Source: Methyloligella solikamskensis
Lineage (GTDB): Bacteria > Pseudomonadota > Alphaproteobacteria > Rhizobiales > Methyloligellaceae
Assembly (NCBI RefSeq): GCF_042676065.1
Contig: NZ_JBHTJO010000001.1
Span: 930,001 to 994,000, forward strand
DNA length: 64,000 nucleotides
Direction: 5' to 3'
The notes under the pieces were generated by a model. The model had not been told where the DNA came from. It did not search any database and saw nothing but the letters and a program-made list of their open reading frames with translations. Below are positions 25,970 to 35,346 of this stretch, one piece after another. Position 1 is the stretch's first letter; each line of letters opens with the position of its first letter. The position numbers were made by a program, and so were the translations under genes.

Positions 25970-26868
25970 TCGCCACGCTGCTCGAACCCTTCGGCTACGA
26001 CTACATGGTCAACGCCATGTGGGTGAGCGCGCTGGTCGGGGCTACGTGCGCGTTTCTCTCAGCTTATCTGATGCTCAAGGGCTGGTCGCTGATCGGCGAT
26101 GCCTTGTCCCATTCCATTGTGCCGGGCGTTGCGGGCGCTTTCATGCTGGGCCTGCCGTTCTCATTCGGCGCTTTTCTTGCCGGCGGGCTGGCGGCGGGCG
26201 CCATGCTGTTTCTCAACGAGCGGACCAAGCTGAAGGAAGACGCGATCATCGGGCTGATCTTCACCTCCTTCTTCGGGCTCGGCCTGTTCATGGTCTCCCT
26301 GTCGCCGACCTCGGTCGACGTGCAGCAGATCGTGCTGGGCAATATCCTGGCGATCACGCCTGAAGACACGCTGCAACTCGTGCTGATCGCGGGCGTCTCC
26401 CTCGTGTTGCTGACCCTGAAGTGGCGGGATCTGATGGCCGTGTTCTTCGACGAGAACCACGCCCATTCAGCCGGGCTCAATCCGCCCGCCATGAAGTTCC
26501 TGTTCTTCACGCTGCTGAGCGCCTGCACCGTGGCGGCGCTGCTGACCGTCGGCGCCTTCCTGGTGATCGCCTTGGTGGTGACGCCCGGCGCCACGGCCTA
26601 TCTGCTCACCGACCGCTTTCCCCGGCTGATCGTGATCTCCATCCTGATCGGCGCCGTCACCAGCTTCCTCGGCGCCTATGCGAGCTACTTCCTGGATGGA
26701 GCGACAGGCGGGGTGATCGTGGTGCTGCAGACGCTTGTCTTCCTCACCGCCTTCGTCTTCGCGCCGAAGCACGGGATGCTGGCGGCGCGGCGTAAGGCGG
26801 CGGAGGCCCTGGAAGGGACTTCGGAGCTACACTCTTCGGAAGTGGATGCCTCGGAGGCGCGCGCATGA
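25966..26868 (+). CDS. sitC: Manganese/iron ABC transporter permease
   Basis: 300 residues, eight or nine membrane helices of the ABC-3 (ZnuB/SitC) family. Hallmarks are SAYLMLKGWSLIGDALSHSI near residue 28, where the DALSH segment contacts the ATPase, and VALVVTPGATAYLLTDR in the second half. GAGCGG before the ATG and a 4-bp overlap with sitB. Forms the membrane channel with SitD. Confidence 0.9.
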   Translation: MIATLLEPFGYDYMVNAMWVSALVGATCAFLSAYLMLKGWSLIGDALSHSIVPGVAGAFMLGLPFSFGAFLAGGLAAGAMLFLNERTKLKEDAIIGLIFTSFFGLGLFMVSLSPTSVDVQQIVLGNILAITPEDTLQLVLIAGVSLVLLTLKWRDLMAVFFDENHAHSAGLNPPAMKFLFFTLLSACTVAALLTVGAFLVIALVVTPGATAYLLTDRFPRLIVISILIGAVTSFLGAYASYFLDGATGGVIVVLQTLVFLTAFVFAPKHGMLAARRKAAEALEGTSELHSSEVDASEARA

Positions 26869-27701
26869 ACACGTTCCTGGCGCACCCGGAAGCCCCGTTC
26901 CTGTTTACCTTCATGCAGCAGGCTTTCATCATCGCGGTCTGCGTGGCGGTGCCGACGGCGCTGCTCTCCTGCTATCTGGTCCTGAAAGGCTGGGCGCTGC
27001 TGGGCGATGCCACAAGCCATGCGGTGCTGCCGGGGATCGTCCTCGCCTATGTGGCGGGGATTCCTTTGGGTGTGGGCGCGTTCGCCGCGGGCATGGTCTG
27101 CGCGCTCGCTACCGGCTTCCTGCACGAAAACAGCCGGGTGAAGCAGGACACCATCATGGGTGTGGTGTTCTCCGGCATGTTCGGGCTGGGCATCGTGCTC
27201 TACACGCAGATCGAGACCAATCTGCATCTCGACCACATCCTGTTCGGCGACATGCTGGGCGTGGGTTGGAACGACATCGTCCAATCGGCGGTCATCGCTC
27301 TCGTCGTGGTGGGCGCCATCGCGCTGAAATGGCGGGATCTTCTGCTGCAGGCCTTCGATCCTCAGCAGGCGAAGGCGATCGGGCTGCCGGTCCGCACGCT
27401 GCACTACGGGCTGCTATGCATCCTGTCGCTTGCCATCGTAGGCGCGCTTCAGGCGGTGGGCATTATCCTCGCCATCGCCATGCTGATCGCGCCGGGCGCC
27501 ATCGCCTTCCTGATCACCAAGCGGTTCGGCCTGATGCTGCTGACCGCGGTCACCATCGCGGTGGGGTGTTCGCTGCTCGGCGTCTATCTCAGCTTCTTCA
27601 TCGACAGCGCGCCGGCGCCCACCATCGTGCTGCTGATGACGTGCGTGTTCATCGCGGCTTTCGTGGCGACCCGCCGCCCGGCCGCTGCCGAGGCGGTCTA
27701 G
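26865..27701 (+). CDS. sitD: Manganese/iron ABC transporter permease
   Basis: 278 residues with about eight helices, a paralogue of SitC: SCYLVLKGWALLGDATSHAV repeats the coupling segment, and IAMLIAPGAIAFLITKRFG is the second-half signature. It starts inside sitC (4-bp overlap) and ends 4 bp into the convergent AraC-family gene. Two permeases of different sequence per operon is the normal SitABCD layout. Confidence 0.9.
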   Translation: MNTFLAHPEAPFLFTFMQQAFIIAVCVAVPTALLSCYLVLKGWALLGDATSHAVLPGIVLAYVAGIPLGVGAFAAGMVCALATGFLHENSRVKQDTIMGVVFSGMFGLGIVLYTQIETNLHLDHILFGDMLGVGWNDIVQSAVIALVVVGAIALKWRDLLLQAFDPQQAKAIGLPVRTLHYGLLCILSLAIVGALQAVGIILAIAMLIAPGAIAFLITKRFGLMLLTAVTIAVGCSLLGVYLSFFIDSAPAPTIVLLMTCVFIAAFVATRRPAAAEAV

Positions 27702-28477
27702 CTGCCGCGCACGCCGGCAAGCCGTGGCGGTGCGCCGAATGCCTTCCGGAATGCATGGCCGAAATGGGCCTGGTCGAAGAAGCCTGCCGCATGGGCGGCT
27801 TCGGTGCCGCTGCTCCCGTTTGCGGCCTCGCTGATGGCCGAGCGGAGCCGCCGCCAGGTGCGGTACCGGCGCATCGGGACGCCGACCGTCTCGGTGAAGA
27901 GATGCTGCATCCGTGAGACGGAGAGACCGACCTCCGCCGCGAGGCTTTCGGCCGGGATCTGCTCCGTCAGGTCTTCCGACAGGCGCCGCACCAGAGTGGC
28001 GATGCGCGGATCGATCTCGGTGAGGGAATTCCGGCCGGCGTAGGAGACGACATCGGACAGGGCCAGATGCGCCCAGCGGTGGCTCTCCGGAGATTCGAAG
28101 AGCTCGCGGAAAACCTCGAGGGTCGCGGGACGTCCTATGATCACGCCATCCTCTGCGGATGCCTCCTGCAGGATGGGGGCGAGCGCCTCCAGTCCGGCAA
28201 GATCCGGTTCCAGATAAAGGACGGAGAGCGGCTCGCCGCCCATGTCGAACTCGTAAGAGGTGCTGGCGGGGATCATGGCGGCGTGGGCGAGGCGCCAGTC
28301 TCCGCCCTCGACGCGCAGGCGGAACGCGCCGTAGAGCCCTGTCAGCAGAACCGGCGTGGCGTGACGGTGGGGCACGTTATGGCCGAGCGGACCGGCGAAG
28401 AACGCGCGGTCTGGCTCAACATGCCAGAGCGGCCGCGGATCTTGTTGGCCGGCAGCAGATTCATACAAGCGCGTCAT
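27698..28477 (-). CDS. AraC-family transcriptional regulator
   Basis: 259 residues: an N-terminal sensor domain of about 140 residues (HRHATPVLLTGLYGAFRL and a cupin-like fold) and a C-terminal double helix-turn-helix of about 100 residues (ESLAAEVGLSVSRMQHLFTE, MRRYRTWRRL, AAHAAGFFDQAHFGHAFR). The final helix-turn-helix is the typical AraC/XylS signature. The gene is divergent from the metallo-beta-lactamase-fold gene with only 54 bp between them, so it probably controls that gene and itself. The ligand is unknown. Its stop overlaps the sitD stop region by 4 bp. Confidence 0.88.
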   Translation of the reverse strand: MTRLYESAAGQQDPRPLWHVEPDRAFFAGPLGHNVPHRHATPVLLTGLYGAFRLRVEGGDWRLAHAAMIPASTSYEFDMGGEPLSVLYLEPDLAGLEALAPILQEASAEDGVIIGRPATLEVFRELFESPESHRWAHLALSDVVSYAGRNSLTEIDPRIATLVRRLSEDLTEQIPAESLAAEVGLSVSRMQHLFTETVGVPMRRYRTWRRLRSAISEAANGSSGTEAAHAAGFFDQAHFGHAFRKAFGAPPRLAGVRGS

Positions 28478-28531
28478 GGGCTTCGTCGCTCAGTCTCCCA
28501 ATCCGATCAATCATCGATATGGAGACGGAGA

Positions 28532-29551
28532 ATGGCAGACGGAGTGAAGCGGCGAAAGCTTGAGATGACCCGGCGCGAGGCGCTGACCGCCGCGGCAGGG
28601 GCGACATTGCTCACCCTGTCCACGGGGCTTTCCGTTGGGCAGGCGCGGGCGGCGGCGCCTTACCTCGGTGCGTCCTACCCCACCCATTACCGGTTCCGGC
28701 TCGGTGGCTTCGAGATCACCACGATCATGGATGCGCGGGCGATGATCGACGGGCCGTGGCCCATCGTCGGCGAGGATCAGCCCCAGGAGAAGATGGAAGC
28801 TTTGATGCGGGAGAATCTGCTTCCCCCCGCGCGGTTCCGCCCAGGCTTCACGCCCACGGTGGTGAATACGGGCAAGGAGCTGATCCTGTTCGACACCGGC
28901 AATGGCGACGACGGGTTCGTGCCGCGGCCCGACGGGGGCTGGCTGGCGGCTCAGCTCGGCCCGGCGGGGTTCAAGCCGGAAGACTTCGACGTTGTCGTCC
29001 TCACCCATTGCCATCCGGACCATGTCGGCGGGCTCCTGGAAGGAGGGAAGCCGCTCTTTCCCAACGCCCGCACCGTGATCGGCGCGAAGGAGTTCGACTT
29101 CTGGCGCAGCGATGTCGCGCTTTCCGCCGACAAAGAGAGCAACGACTACAACAGTGCCGTGCTGTTTCGAAGCCATGTGGCCCCGCTCGATGAAAAGCTG
29201 ACGCGCATCAAGCCGGGGGATTCGGTGGCGCCGGGAATCGAGGCGGTCGCGGCGTTCGGCCACACGCCGGGCCATCTAGCCTTCCATCTGGAAAGCGAAG
29301 GCAAGCAACTACTCTTGTGGGCCGATTGCGCTCATCACGAGGTGGCATCCCTTGCGCGCCCCGACTGGCATGCGCTCTTCGACATGGACAAGGAGCAAGG
29401 GGCGGAAACCCGGCGCAAGATCTACGCAATGGCGGCCAGCGAGCGTCTGCCGGTGGTCGGATATCACATGTCCTTCCCGTCGGTCGGCTTTGTCGAAAAG
29501 CAGGGTTCAGGGTATCGCTGGGTGCCCGTCACCTACCAACTGGACCTGTAA
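28532..29551 (+). CDS. Secreted metallo-beta-lactamase-fold hydrolase
   Basis: 339 residues from the ATG at 28532 (GGAGACGGAG upstream). The N-terminus has TRREALTAAAGATLLTL, a twin-arginine-type signal (two Arg before a hydrophobic stretch), with cleavage expected after SVGQARA. The active-site motif THCHPDHVGG gives the H-x-H-x-D-H set, a later GHTPGH supplies His, and LLWADCAHHE supplies the bridging Asp. It binds two metal ions and is likely exported folded through Tat. Substrate is not clear; relatives include lactonases and quorum-quenching enzymes. Divergent AraC regulator next door suggests inducible expression. Confidence 0.85.
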   Translation: MADGVKRRKLEMTRREALTAAAGATLLTLSTGLSVGQARAAAPYLGASYPTHYRFRLGGFEITTIMDARAMIDGPWPIVGEDQPQEKMEALMRENLLPPARFRPGFTPTVVNTGKELILFDTGNGDDGFVPRPDGGWLAAQLGPAGFKPEDFDVVVLTHCHPDHVGGLLEGGKPLFPNARTVIGAKEFDFWRSDVALSADKESNDYNSAVLFRSHVAPLDEKLTRIKPGDSVAPGIEAVAAFGHTPGHLAFHLESEGKQLLLWADCAHHEVASLARPDWHALFDMDKEQGAETRRKIYAMAASERLPVVGYHMSFPSVGFVEKQGSGYRWVPVTYQLDL

Positions 29552-29691
29552 AATTCTCAACCTTCGCTTGAATCAAAAAATTCTATCGCGTGATTTGAAT
29601 TCGTAATCGACAAATCCTACATGCCTGAGTAGTGTGCGCCCCGACACAGTCGAAAACGACGGTCCAAGTCTGGGGAGGACTTATCGGGAGC

Positions 29692-31824
29692 ATGAACGAA
29701 CAACTACCAAGCTCTCGGTTTTATGGCGGGTGTCCGCACGATTGTCCGGACACCTGCGCCATGGTCTACGAGGTGGTAGACGGGCAGCTCGTAGAGGTGC
29801 GCGGCAACAAAGATCACCCGATGACCCGCGGCACGCTCTGCGTGAAGCTAAAGGATTATCACGACCACCATTACAATCCGGATCGGGTGCTTTACCCGCT
29901 GAAGCGGTCGGGGCCGAAGGGCTCCATGGAGTTCGAGCGCATCTCCTGGGATGAGGCTCTGGACACGATCAAGACCCGGTGGACGGAGATCATCGACAAA
30001 TACGGCTCGCAGGCCATCATGCCCTACAGCTATCTCGGCAACGAGGGGCTGGTGCAGGGGCTGACAGCGGGCGACGCCTTCTTCAACAAGCTCGGCACGA
30101 CCGTGAACGAGAAGACGTTCTGCGCGTCGGGCTCATCTACCGCGTGGCTTTTGAGCGTCGGGCCGACCGGCGGCGTGGATCCTGAGAGCTTCGTCCATTC
30201 GAAGTTCATCGTGATCTGGGCCTGCAACTCGATTTCGACCAATCTGCATCACTGGCCCTTCGTGCTGGAAGCGCGCAAGCGCGGCGCCAAGGTGGTGGTG
30301 ATCGACACCTACCGGTCTCGCACGGCGAAGGCCGCCGACTGGCATATCTGCCCCAAGCCCGGCACGGACGGTGCCCTGGCCATGGGCATCATCAATGCCA
30401 TCGTCGAGGGTGGGCTGGTCGACCAGGATTATGTCGACAACTACACGGTCGGCTTCGAGGACCTAAAAGAGCGCGCCTCGGACTTCACGCCCGAATACGT
30501 GGAGAAGATCACCGGGGTGCCGGCGGAAGAGATCACCCAGCTCGCGAAGGAATTCGCCACCACGCAGCCGTCCGTGATCCGGCTCGGCGTGGCGCTTGAG
30601 CGCCATGCGGGCGGGGGCCAGACGATCCGCGCGGTTTGCGCCATTCCGGCCCTGACCGGCTCGTGGCGTCACGTGGGCGGCGGTCTGCTGCAGATGCCGC
30701 TTTGGGAGTTTCCGGTCCATTGGGACCGGGTCTCGCGGCCCGACTGGATCAACCCGGGCACCCGCGTCGTCAACAACCTGCGCCTCGGCCGGGCGTTGAC
30801 CGGCGAGATGGAGCTCGATCCGCCGATCATGAGCTTCTTCTGCTACAACACCAATCCGGTCAGCCAGGCGCCCGACACCGACAAGATCGTCGAGGGCCTC
30901 AAGCGCGAAGACCTGTTCACGGTGGTGGCGGAGCATTTCATCACCGATACGGCGCGCTACGCCGATATCATCCTGCCGGCGACCATGGCCGGAGAGCACG
31001 ACGACATGATGTTCTCCTGGGGCCATTTCTATCTGACGCTCAATCAGAAGGCGATCGAGCCCCGGGGCGAAGCGGTCTCCAACTCGGAGATTTTCCGCCG
31101 GCTCGCCAAGGTCATGGGCTTCGACGATCCGCGCTTGCAGATGTCCGATCAGGAACAGATCGAGCATTTCCTCGATTGGGATGCGGACGCCATGGGCGGG
31201 ATCGACATGGATTATTTCCGCGAGCATGGCTTCTTCCATCTCGCGGTGGGCACGCCCGACGACCGGCTGCCCCATGCGGAAGGCAACTTCCCGACGCCAT
31301 CGGGCAAGGTGGAGTTCAAGGTCGAAGGTGCGAAGAACTTCGTCGCGCCGCCCTTCCGGCACATGTACGAGGAGATGCAGTCGGGCGAGGATGTCGATCC
31401 GTTGCCGGGCTACGTTCCGCCGCGGGAGAGCCCGGAAACCAATGAGGATCTGGGCAAGCTCTACCCGCTCAATATCGTCTCGCCGAAGAGTCACGGCTTC
31501 CTGAACTCGTGCTACGCCAACGAGCCCCACAAGATTAAGGGCCAGGGCGAGCAGTTCGTGATGATCAGCCCTGAGGATGCCCAGGCGCGCCAGATTCGCG
31601 AGGGCGATCCGGTGCGGGTGCATAACGGCCGGGGCGGCTTTGAAGGTTATGCCAGGGTCACGGACGACGTGCCGGCGGGCCGTGTGGTGGCGACGCTGGG
31701 CTATTGGCGCTCGCTCAACCGCTCCGACGGCTCGGTCAACTCGATCTCGTCGGATGCCCATTGCGGGCTCGGCAATGCGCCGACCTTCTCCGACAACCTC
31801 GTCGAGGTGACGCGGGTTAACTAG
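29692..31824 (+). CDS. Molybdopterin-dependent oxidoreductase with 4Fe-4S cluster
   Basis: 710 residues from the ATG at 29692 (GGGAG just before). The start YGGCPHDCPDTC followed by TRGTLCVK gives the four cysteines of a 4Fe-4S cluster of the DMSO reductase family; a molybdopterin-binding domain follows, with CASGSSTAWLLS in the middle and a C-terminal molydopterin-dinucleotide domain (SPKSHGFLNSCYANEPHK, DPVRVHNGRGGF). No Tat signal, so cytoplasmic. It is the COG0243 group without adjacent subunits, so the electron partner is unknown. Possible substrates include formate, S- or N-oxides; none can be assigned. Nearby genes do not form an evident operon with it. Confidence 0.88.
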   Translation: MNEQLPSSRFYGGCPHDCPDTCAMVYEVVDGQLVEVRGNKDHPMTRGTLCVKLKDYHDHHYNPDRVLYPLKRSGPKGSMEFERISWDEALDTIKTRWTEIIDKYGSQAIMPYSYLGNEGLVQGLTAGDAFFNKLGTTVNEKTFCASGSSTAWLLSVGPTGGVDPESFVHSKFIVIWACNSISTNLHHWPFVLEARKRGAKVVVIDTYRSRTAKAADWHICPKPGTDGALAMGIINAIVEGGLVDQDYVDNYTVGFEDLKERASDFTPEYVEKITGVPAEEITQLAKEFATTQPSVIRLGVALERHAGGGQTIRAVCAIPALTGSWRHVGGGLLQMPLWEFPVHWDRVSRPDWINPGTRVVNNLRLGRALTGEMELDPPIMSFFCYNTNPVSQAPDTDKIVEGLKREDLFTVVAEHFITDTARYADIILPATMAGEHDDMMFSWGHFYLTLNQKAIEPRGEAVSNSEIFRRLAKVMGFDDPRLQMSDQEQIEHFLDWDADAMGGIDMDYFREHGFFHLAVGTPDDRLPHAEGNFPTPSGKVEFKVEGAKNFVAPPFRHMYEEMQSGEDVDPLPGYVPPRESPETNEDLGKLYPLNIVSPKSHGFLNSCYANEPHKIKGQGEQFVMISPEDAQARQIREGDPVRVHNGRGGFEGYARVTDDVPAGRVVATLGYWRSLNRSDGSVNSISSDAHCGLGNAPTFSDNLVEVTRVN

Positions 31825-31929
31825 CCCCGCTGCCGCCGACGCGCCGGTTTCTCAAGCAACCTTTCCAACAGACGGTCCTGGACGGGGCCTAATCGCGCTG
31901 TGGGCGTGCTTGTGTCGTGACGAGGCTTG

Positions 31930-32328
31930 TTATGCCGTGATCAGGCTCGCAGCCATGGCGTCGCGCAGATCCGAAAATGCGAACGGCTTCTGGAGGACCG
32001 GGCGATCGCGATAGGTCTGGTCCAGGGAGGCGACGCCCAGCCCCGTGGCAAACAGGAACGGCACGCCCTTCGCGGCCAGAGTGTCGGCCACGGGATAGAC
32101 GAGCTCGCCGGCGACGTTGAGATCGAGGATCGCGAGATCCGGCATTTCCTGGTCGAGCAGCTCGATGGCGTGCTTCACCCGTGCCGCCGGCCCGACGACC
32201 TGGCAGCCCAACTCCTGGAGCATGTCCTCCAGATGGAGTGCCGCCAAAGCTTCATCTTCCACCACTAGGATATGCTTGCCGGACAGCCGACCTTCGTCGC
32301 CGGCTTGATCGATTGCGACTTGATCCAT
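31930..32328 (-). CDS. Single-domain response regulator (receiver only)
   Basis: 132 residues forming one CheY-like domain. The acidic pocket is E24/D25, the phosphorylation site is D69 (LAILDLN), and the conserved Lys is K114 (LQKPF). There is no DNA-binding domain, so it acts by protein contact or as a phosphate sink. No kinase gene is adjacent. It is convergent with the molybdopterin oxidoreductase gene, 106 bp apart. Confidence 0.88.
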   Translation of the reverse strand: MDQVAIDQAGDEGRLSGKHILVVEDEALAALHLEDMLQELGCQVVGPAARVKHAIELLDQEMPDLAILDLNVAGELVYPVADTLAAKGVPFLFATGLGVASLDQTYRDRPVLQKPFAFSDLRDAMAASLITA

Positions 32329-32991
32329 GTCGAACGCTCCCCGCGCGTTTGGCTTTGCGCCTTATGCTTGTGATGCTTTTGGTTCTGGGCGCCGCCGACC
32401 GGGCGACGCATGACCATCGACCCGATCCTATCTCATGGCGGGCCGAAAGCGCTAGCAAGTCTCTGCGGCGGTGGAAGGCAAGTCCTTTAGTGTCGCAGCA
32501 TCCCTCAGAGGCGGCAAACCCGGAGGGAATCGCCCCTGCCTGCCGCCAAATTGTGCAAACACCCGGTTTCGGGACACGAAATCGGGCTCAAAAAACAACA
32601 TCTGAGTGACTACGAAAGCGGCATTCTCCTCAGAGTGCCAACGAAACCGGGAAATTTTCCCAGATCTGTTGCCAGAGGCGCAAAACACCGCACGCGACCG
32701 GATGCCGCAGAATAACCTACTGTTTTTATTGAGTTTTTAGGAACGACCGGAAAATCGAGAGGGTCAAAGGGCCGTCAATCTTTCGTGGCTCAAATGTCAC
32801 AAGAGGTCCAAAAACCTAGCCGCCTGCTTTGATAGCAATTTACGTTGTCCGGGGAATCCGTATAACCAACATCAGAACTCTCTCAAGGGAGGGACTGTCG
32901 CAAAGGCGGCAGTCGGGCACTGGGGGATAACCAACCCATGCAAATCCAGCCTGAGAGTTTGGATGGGACTTTTAATTTAGGGAAGGTGGAG
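32329..32991. other. 660-bp gene-free region before the porin gene
   Basis: No credible protein is encoded here. Signals seen: GGGAAATTTTCCC, a perfect palindrome at 32649-32661 in an AT-rich patch, and a hairpin at 32894-32915 (GACTGTCGC pairing with GCGGCAGTC, one wobble, AAAG loop) in the likely 5' untranslated leader of the porin mRNA. The long leader and hairpin could take part in control of the highly expressed porin (inference). Confidence 0.5.
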
Positions 32992-34302
32992 ATGGATATG
33001 TTCGGGGGACTGAAAAAAACATCCAGCCGCATCACCATCGCGACCGCACTCGGATTGACGCTTGGCGTTTACGCCATGAGCGCCAGCCCGGCGAAAGCCG
33101 CGGATTTCGGGGGCGATTGCTGTGCTGATCTTGAAGAGCGGGTGGCTGAGCTAGAGGCAACGACGGTTCGCAAGGGCAATAAGAAGGTGTCCGTCACGAT
33201 CTCTGGCTGGGTCGTCAAGTCGTTCAACGTTTGGGATGACGGCTTCGAATCCAACTCGGTCGTTGGCGATAAGGACTACGACCTTGGTAGCCGTTTCGCT
33301 ATCACGGGTGAGGCTCAGATCTCTCCCGGTTGGTCGGCTGGTTACAACATGACTGTTCTGGCGCCGGCCGATGTGTTCGGCTTTGCGTCGAACCAGATCA
33401 ACGACGACCAGTTCAACAACATCAGCACGCTGTACTCCTACATGTACATCAAGAGCGATAAGTGGGGTACTCTGAACTGGGGCACGCTGAGCCCGGCCTC
33501 TGACAACGCAGCGGTTCTGGCCGACGCCTCTGGCACGGTCATCGAATCCAACGCGGTGTTCTTCGAGGGCCCTGGCTTCTTCCTGCGTACGCCCGGTGGA
33601 GGCACCAGCGCTCTGACCTGGGGTAACTTCCTCGGCTGCTACGGCATCGGTGGTGCAGGTATCGGTGTCGACTGTAATGGTGTCGCTTATGACGCTGTTC
33701 GGTACGACTCGCCGACGATCGCCGGCTTCCGCCTCGAGGCATCTTGGGGTGAGGACGACAAGGGCGACGTTGCTGTCTTCTACAACGGCAACTGGGGCTC
33801 CTTCACCACGACCGCTGCGTATGCCTACACGCACACCAGCGGCAATGGTACGGGTCTCCCGATCGCCACGGCAGACTCCGACCTTCACCAGGCCGGTGCT
33901 ACCGTCATGCACGATCCTTCGGGCCTCGGTCTGTACGGTATGTACCAGTACGAGACGCTGGACCTCGTCGGAGCGCCTGACACCAACGTTTGGTACCTGA
34001 AGCCCTTCCTGAAGAAGTCCTTCATGCCGATGGGTGCGACCACCTTCTACGGTGAGTATGGCAACTACGAAGACCAGTACTTCTTTGCCAACGCTGCTCT
34101 GGGTGCGCAGGTCTTCGACGGCTCGGAAGTCGAGCGCTACGGTCTGGGTGTGGTCCAGGAGATCGACGCTGCTGCGATGCACCTCTTCGGTCGCTGGCAG
34201 CACCAGTCGCTGGACGCGGACTTCAGCGCTGCAGCCGGCGGTGGCTCCTTCGCTACCGAAGACTGGGATCTGTTCCAGGTTGGTGGCGTGATCTTCTTCT
34301 AG
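32992..34302 (+). CDS. Porin, Porin_2 family (outer membrane channel)
   Basis: 436 residues from ATG 32992 (or 32998), behind AAGGTGGAG; the upstream in-frame ATG at 32938 has no Shine-Dalgarno site. Signal peptide to AKAADF, then a short coiled coil DLEERVAELEATT and 16-strand beta-barrel with KVSVTISGWVVKSFNVWDDG, the standard Hyphomicrobiales porin start. The C-terminus ends in Phe (VGGVIFF) for BAM recognition. Codon choice is strongly biased (GGT, GCT, TAC, CTG), unlike the neighbouring genes, a sign of very high expression. A perfect terminator follows directly. Confidence 0.92.
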   Translation: MDMFGGLKKTSSRITIATALGLTLGVYAMSASPAKAADFGGDCCADLEERVAELEATTVRKGNKKVSVTISGWVVKSFNVWDDGFESNSVVGDKDYDLGSRFAITGEAQISPGWSAGYNMTVLAPADVFGFASNQINDDQFNNISTLYSYMYIKSDKWGTLNWGTLSPASDNAAVLADASGTVIESNAVFFEGPGFFLRTPGGGTSALTWGNFLGCYGIGGAGIGVDCNGVAYDAVRYDSPTIAGFRLEASWGEDDKGDVAVFYNGNWGSFTTTAAYAYTHTSGNGTGLPIATADSDLHQAGATVMHDPSGLGLYGMYQYETLDLVGAPDTNVWYLKPFLKKSFMPMGATTFYGEYGNYEDQYFFANAALGAQVFDGSEVERYGLGVVQEIDAAAMHLFGRWQHQSLDADFSAAAGGGSFATEDWDLFQVGGVIFF

Positions 34303-34326
34303 ATCGAACCACAGACGACGAATACG

Positions 34327-34357
34327 GAAGCCGCCCTTCGGGGCGGCTTCTTTTTTG
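34327..34357 (+). terminator. Rho-independent terminator after the porin gene
   Basis: GAAGCCGCCC (34327-34336) and GGGCGGCTTC (34341-34350) form a perfect 10-bp stem with a TTCG tetraloop, followed by TTTTTT. This is a strong terminator. Confidence 0.93.
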
Positions 34358-34569
34358 TCTGCTTGCCTGTCTTTTGCGTGGTGCGCGGGAAGCGGATGCC
34401 GCTGGAGGACCCCGGCGAAAGCGGGTTAGCCCGACCTTTCAAGAACATTAACACCGTGCAGGCCGCCGGCCTCGGGCTTGTGTCGGTTCTGACCGACCGC
34501 TATCTCTGATGCAGGGAAGAAACAAAGGCGGGCCGTGGCCATCGTCGACGGCGCGAAAGACGTCAATCC

Positions 34570-35346
34570 ATGCAAAAGGAAGTCAAGTCGAACGCGTCTG
34601 CCGGACCGGTTCTGAGCGTCAAGAACGTCTCCTACTATTACGGTGAGAAGCAGGCCTTGGACGATGTCAGCTTCGAGGTCCTGCCCGGCAGGGTGACGGC
34701 ATTGCTGGGGCCGAACGGCGCCGGCAAGACCACGCTCTTCTCGCTTATCACCCGCCTGTTCGATGCGCCTATCGGCCGGATCGAGATCTGCGGGCTGTCG
34801 CCGGCCGAAGTGGGCAGCCGGGCGCTCGGACCGCTCGGTGTCGTGTTTCAGCAGCCGACCCTCGATCTGGACCTGACGGTCAAGCAGAACCTCCGCTATT
34901 TCGCGGCCTTGCGCGGCATTCCCCGCAAGGAGGCGGACGAGCGCATGGCACGGGCGCTGGATGCGCTGGATATGCGCGAACGGATCGGGGAGCGGGTGCG
35001 CTCCCTCAATGGCGGCCATCGGCGCCGTGTGGAGATCGCGCGCGGTATCCTGCACAGCCCTTCCTTAATGCTGCTGGATGAGCCGACCATCGGCCTCGAC
35101 AATCCCACCCGCATGGCCATCGTGGACCACATCCACCGGCTGGCTGAGGATTCCGGAATCGGGGTGCTCTGGGCCACCCATCTGTTCGACGAGATCGAGC
35201 CGGACGACGATCTGATCGTGCTCGACAAGGGACGCATCGTGGCGCGCGGCCGGGCCAAGGATGTCGTCAAGGAGGCGGGCGCGAAAGATCTGGGTGAGGC
35301 CTTCAAGACGCTCACCTCCGATCCCGAGGAAGGTATCGCGGCATGA
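34570..35346 (+). CDS. ABC ATPase, PQQ-alcohol-dehydrogenase-linked family (PedB/LutE-like)
   Basis: 258 residues: Walker A GPNGAGKTT (about 47-55), Walker B LMLLDEPTIGLD, and the signature loop LNGGHRRRVEIARG in place of LSGGQ, a variant I associate with the ABC ATPase found beside PQQ-dependent alcohol dehydrogenases (PedB in Pseudomonas, LutE in Methylobacterium). The permease gene overlaps by 4 nt. The periplasmic binding protein that normally accompanies these (PedA/LutA) is not in this window. Those systems have been linked to lanthanide uptake, so a similar role is possible here but is inferred from memory of the family only. Confidence 0.75.
   Translation: MQKEVKSNASAGPVLSVKNVSYYYGEKQALDDVSFEVLPGRVTALLGPNGAGKTTLFSLITRLFDAPIGRIEICGLSPAEVGSRALGPLGVVFQQPTLDLDLTVKQNLRYFAALRGIPRKEADERMARALDALDMRERIGERVRSLNGGHRRRVEIARGILHSPSLMLLDEPTIGLDNPTRMAIVDHIHRLAEDSGIGVLWATHLFDEIEPDDDLIVLDKGRIVARGRAKDVVKEAGAKDLGEAFKTLTSDPEEGIAA

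Noticed and set aside
34405..34432. CCCCGGCGAAAGCGGG, considered as another copy of the HPGESRDPV repeat
   Set aside because: Only a short partial match without the flanking TGGATC and GATGACA parts.
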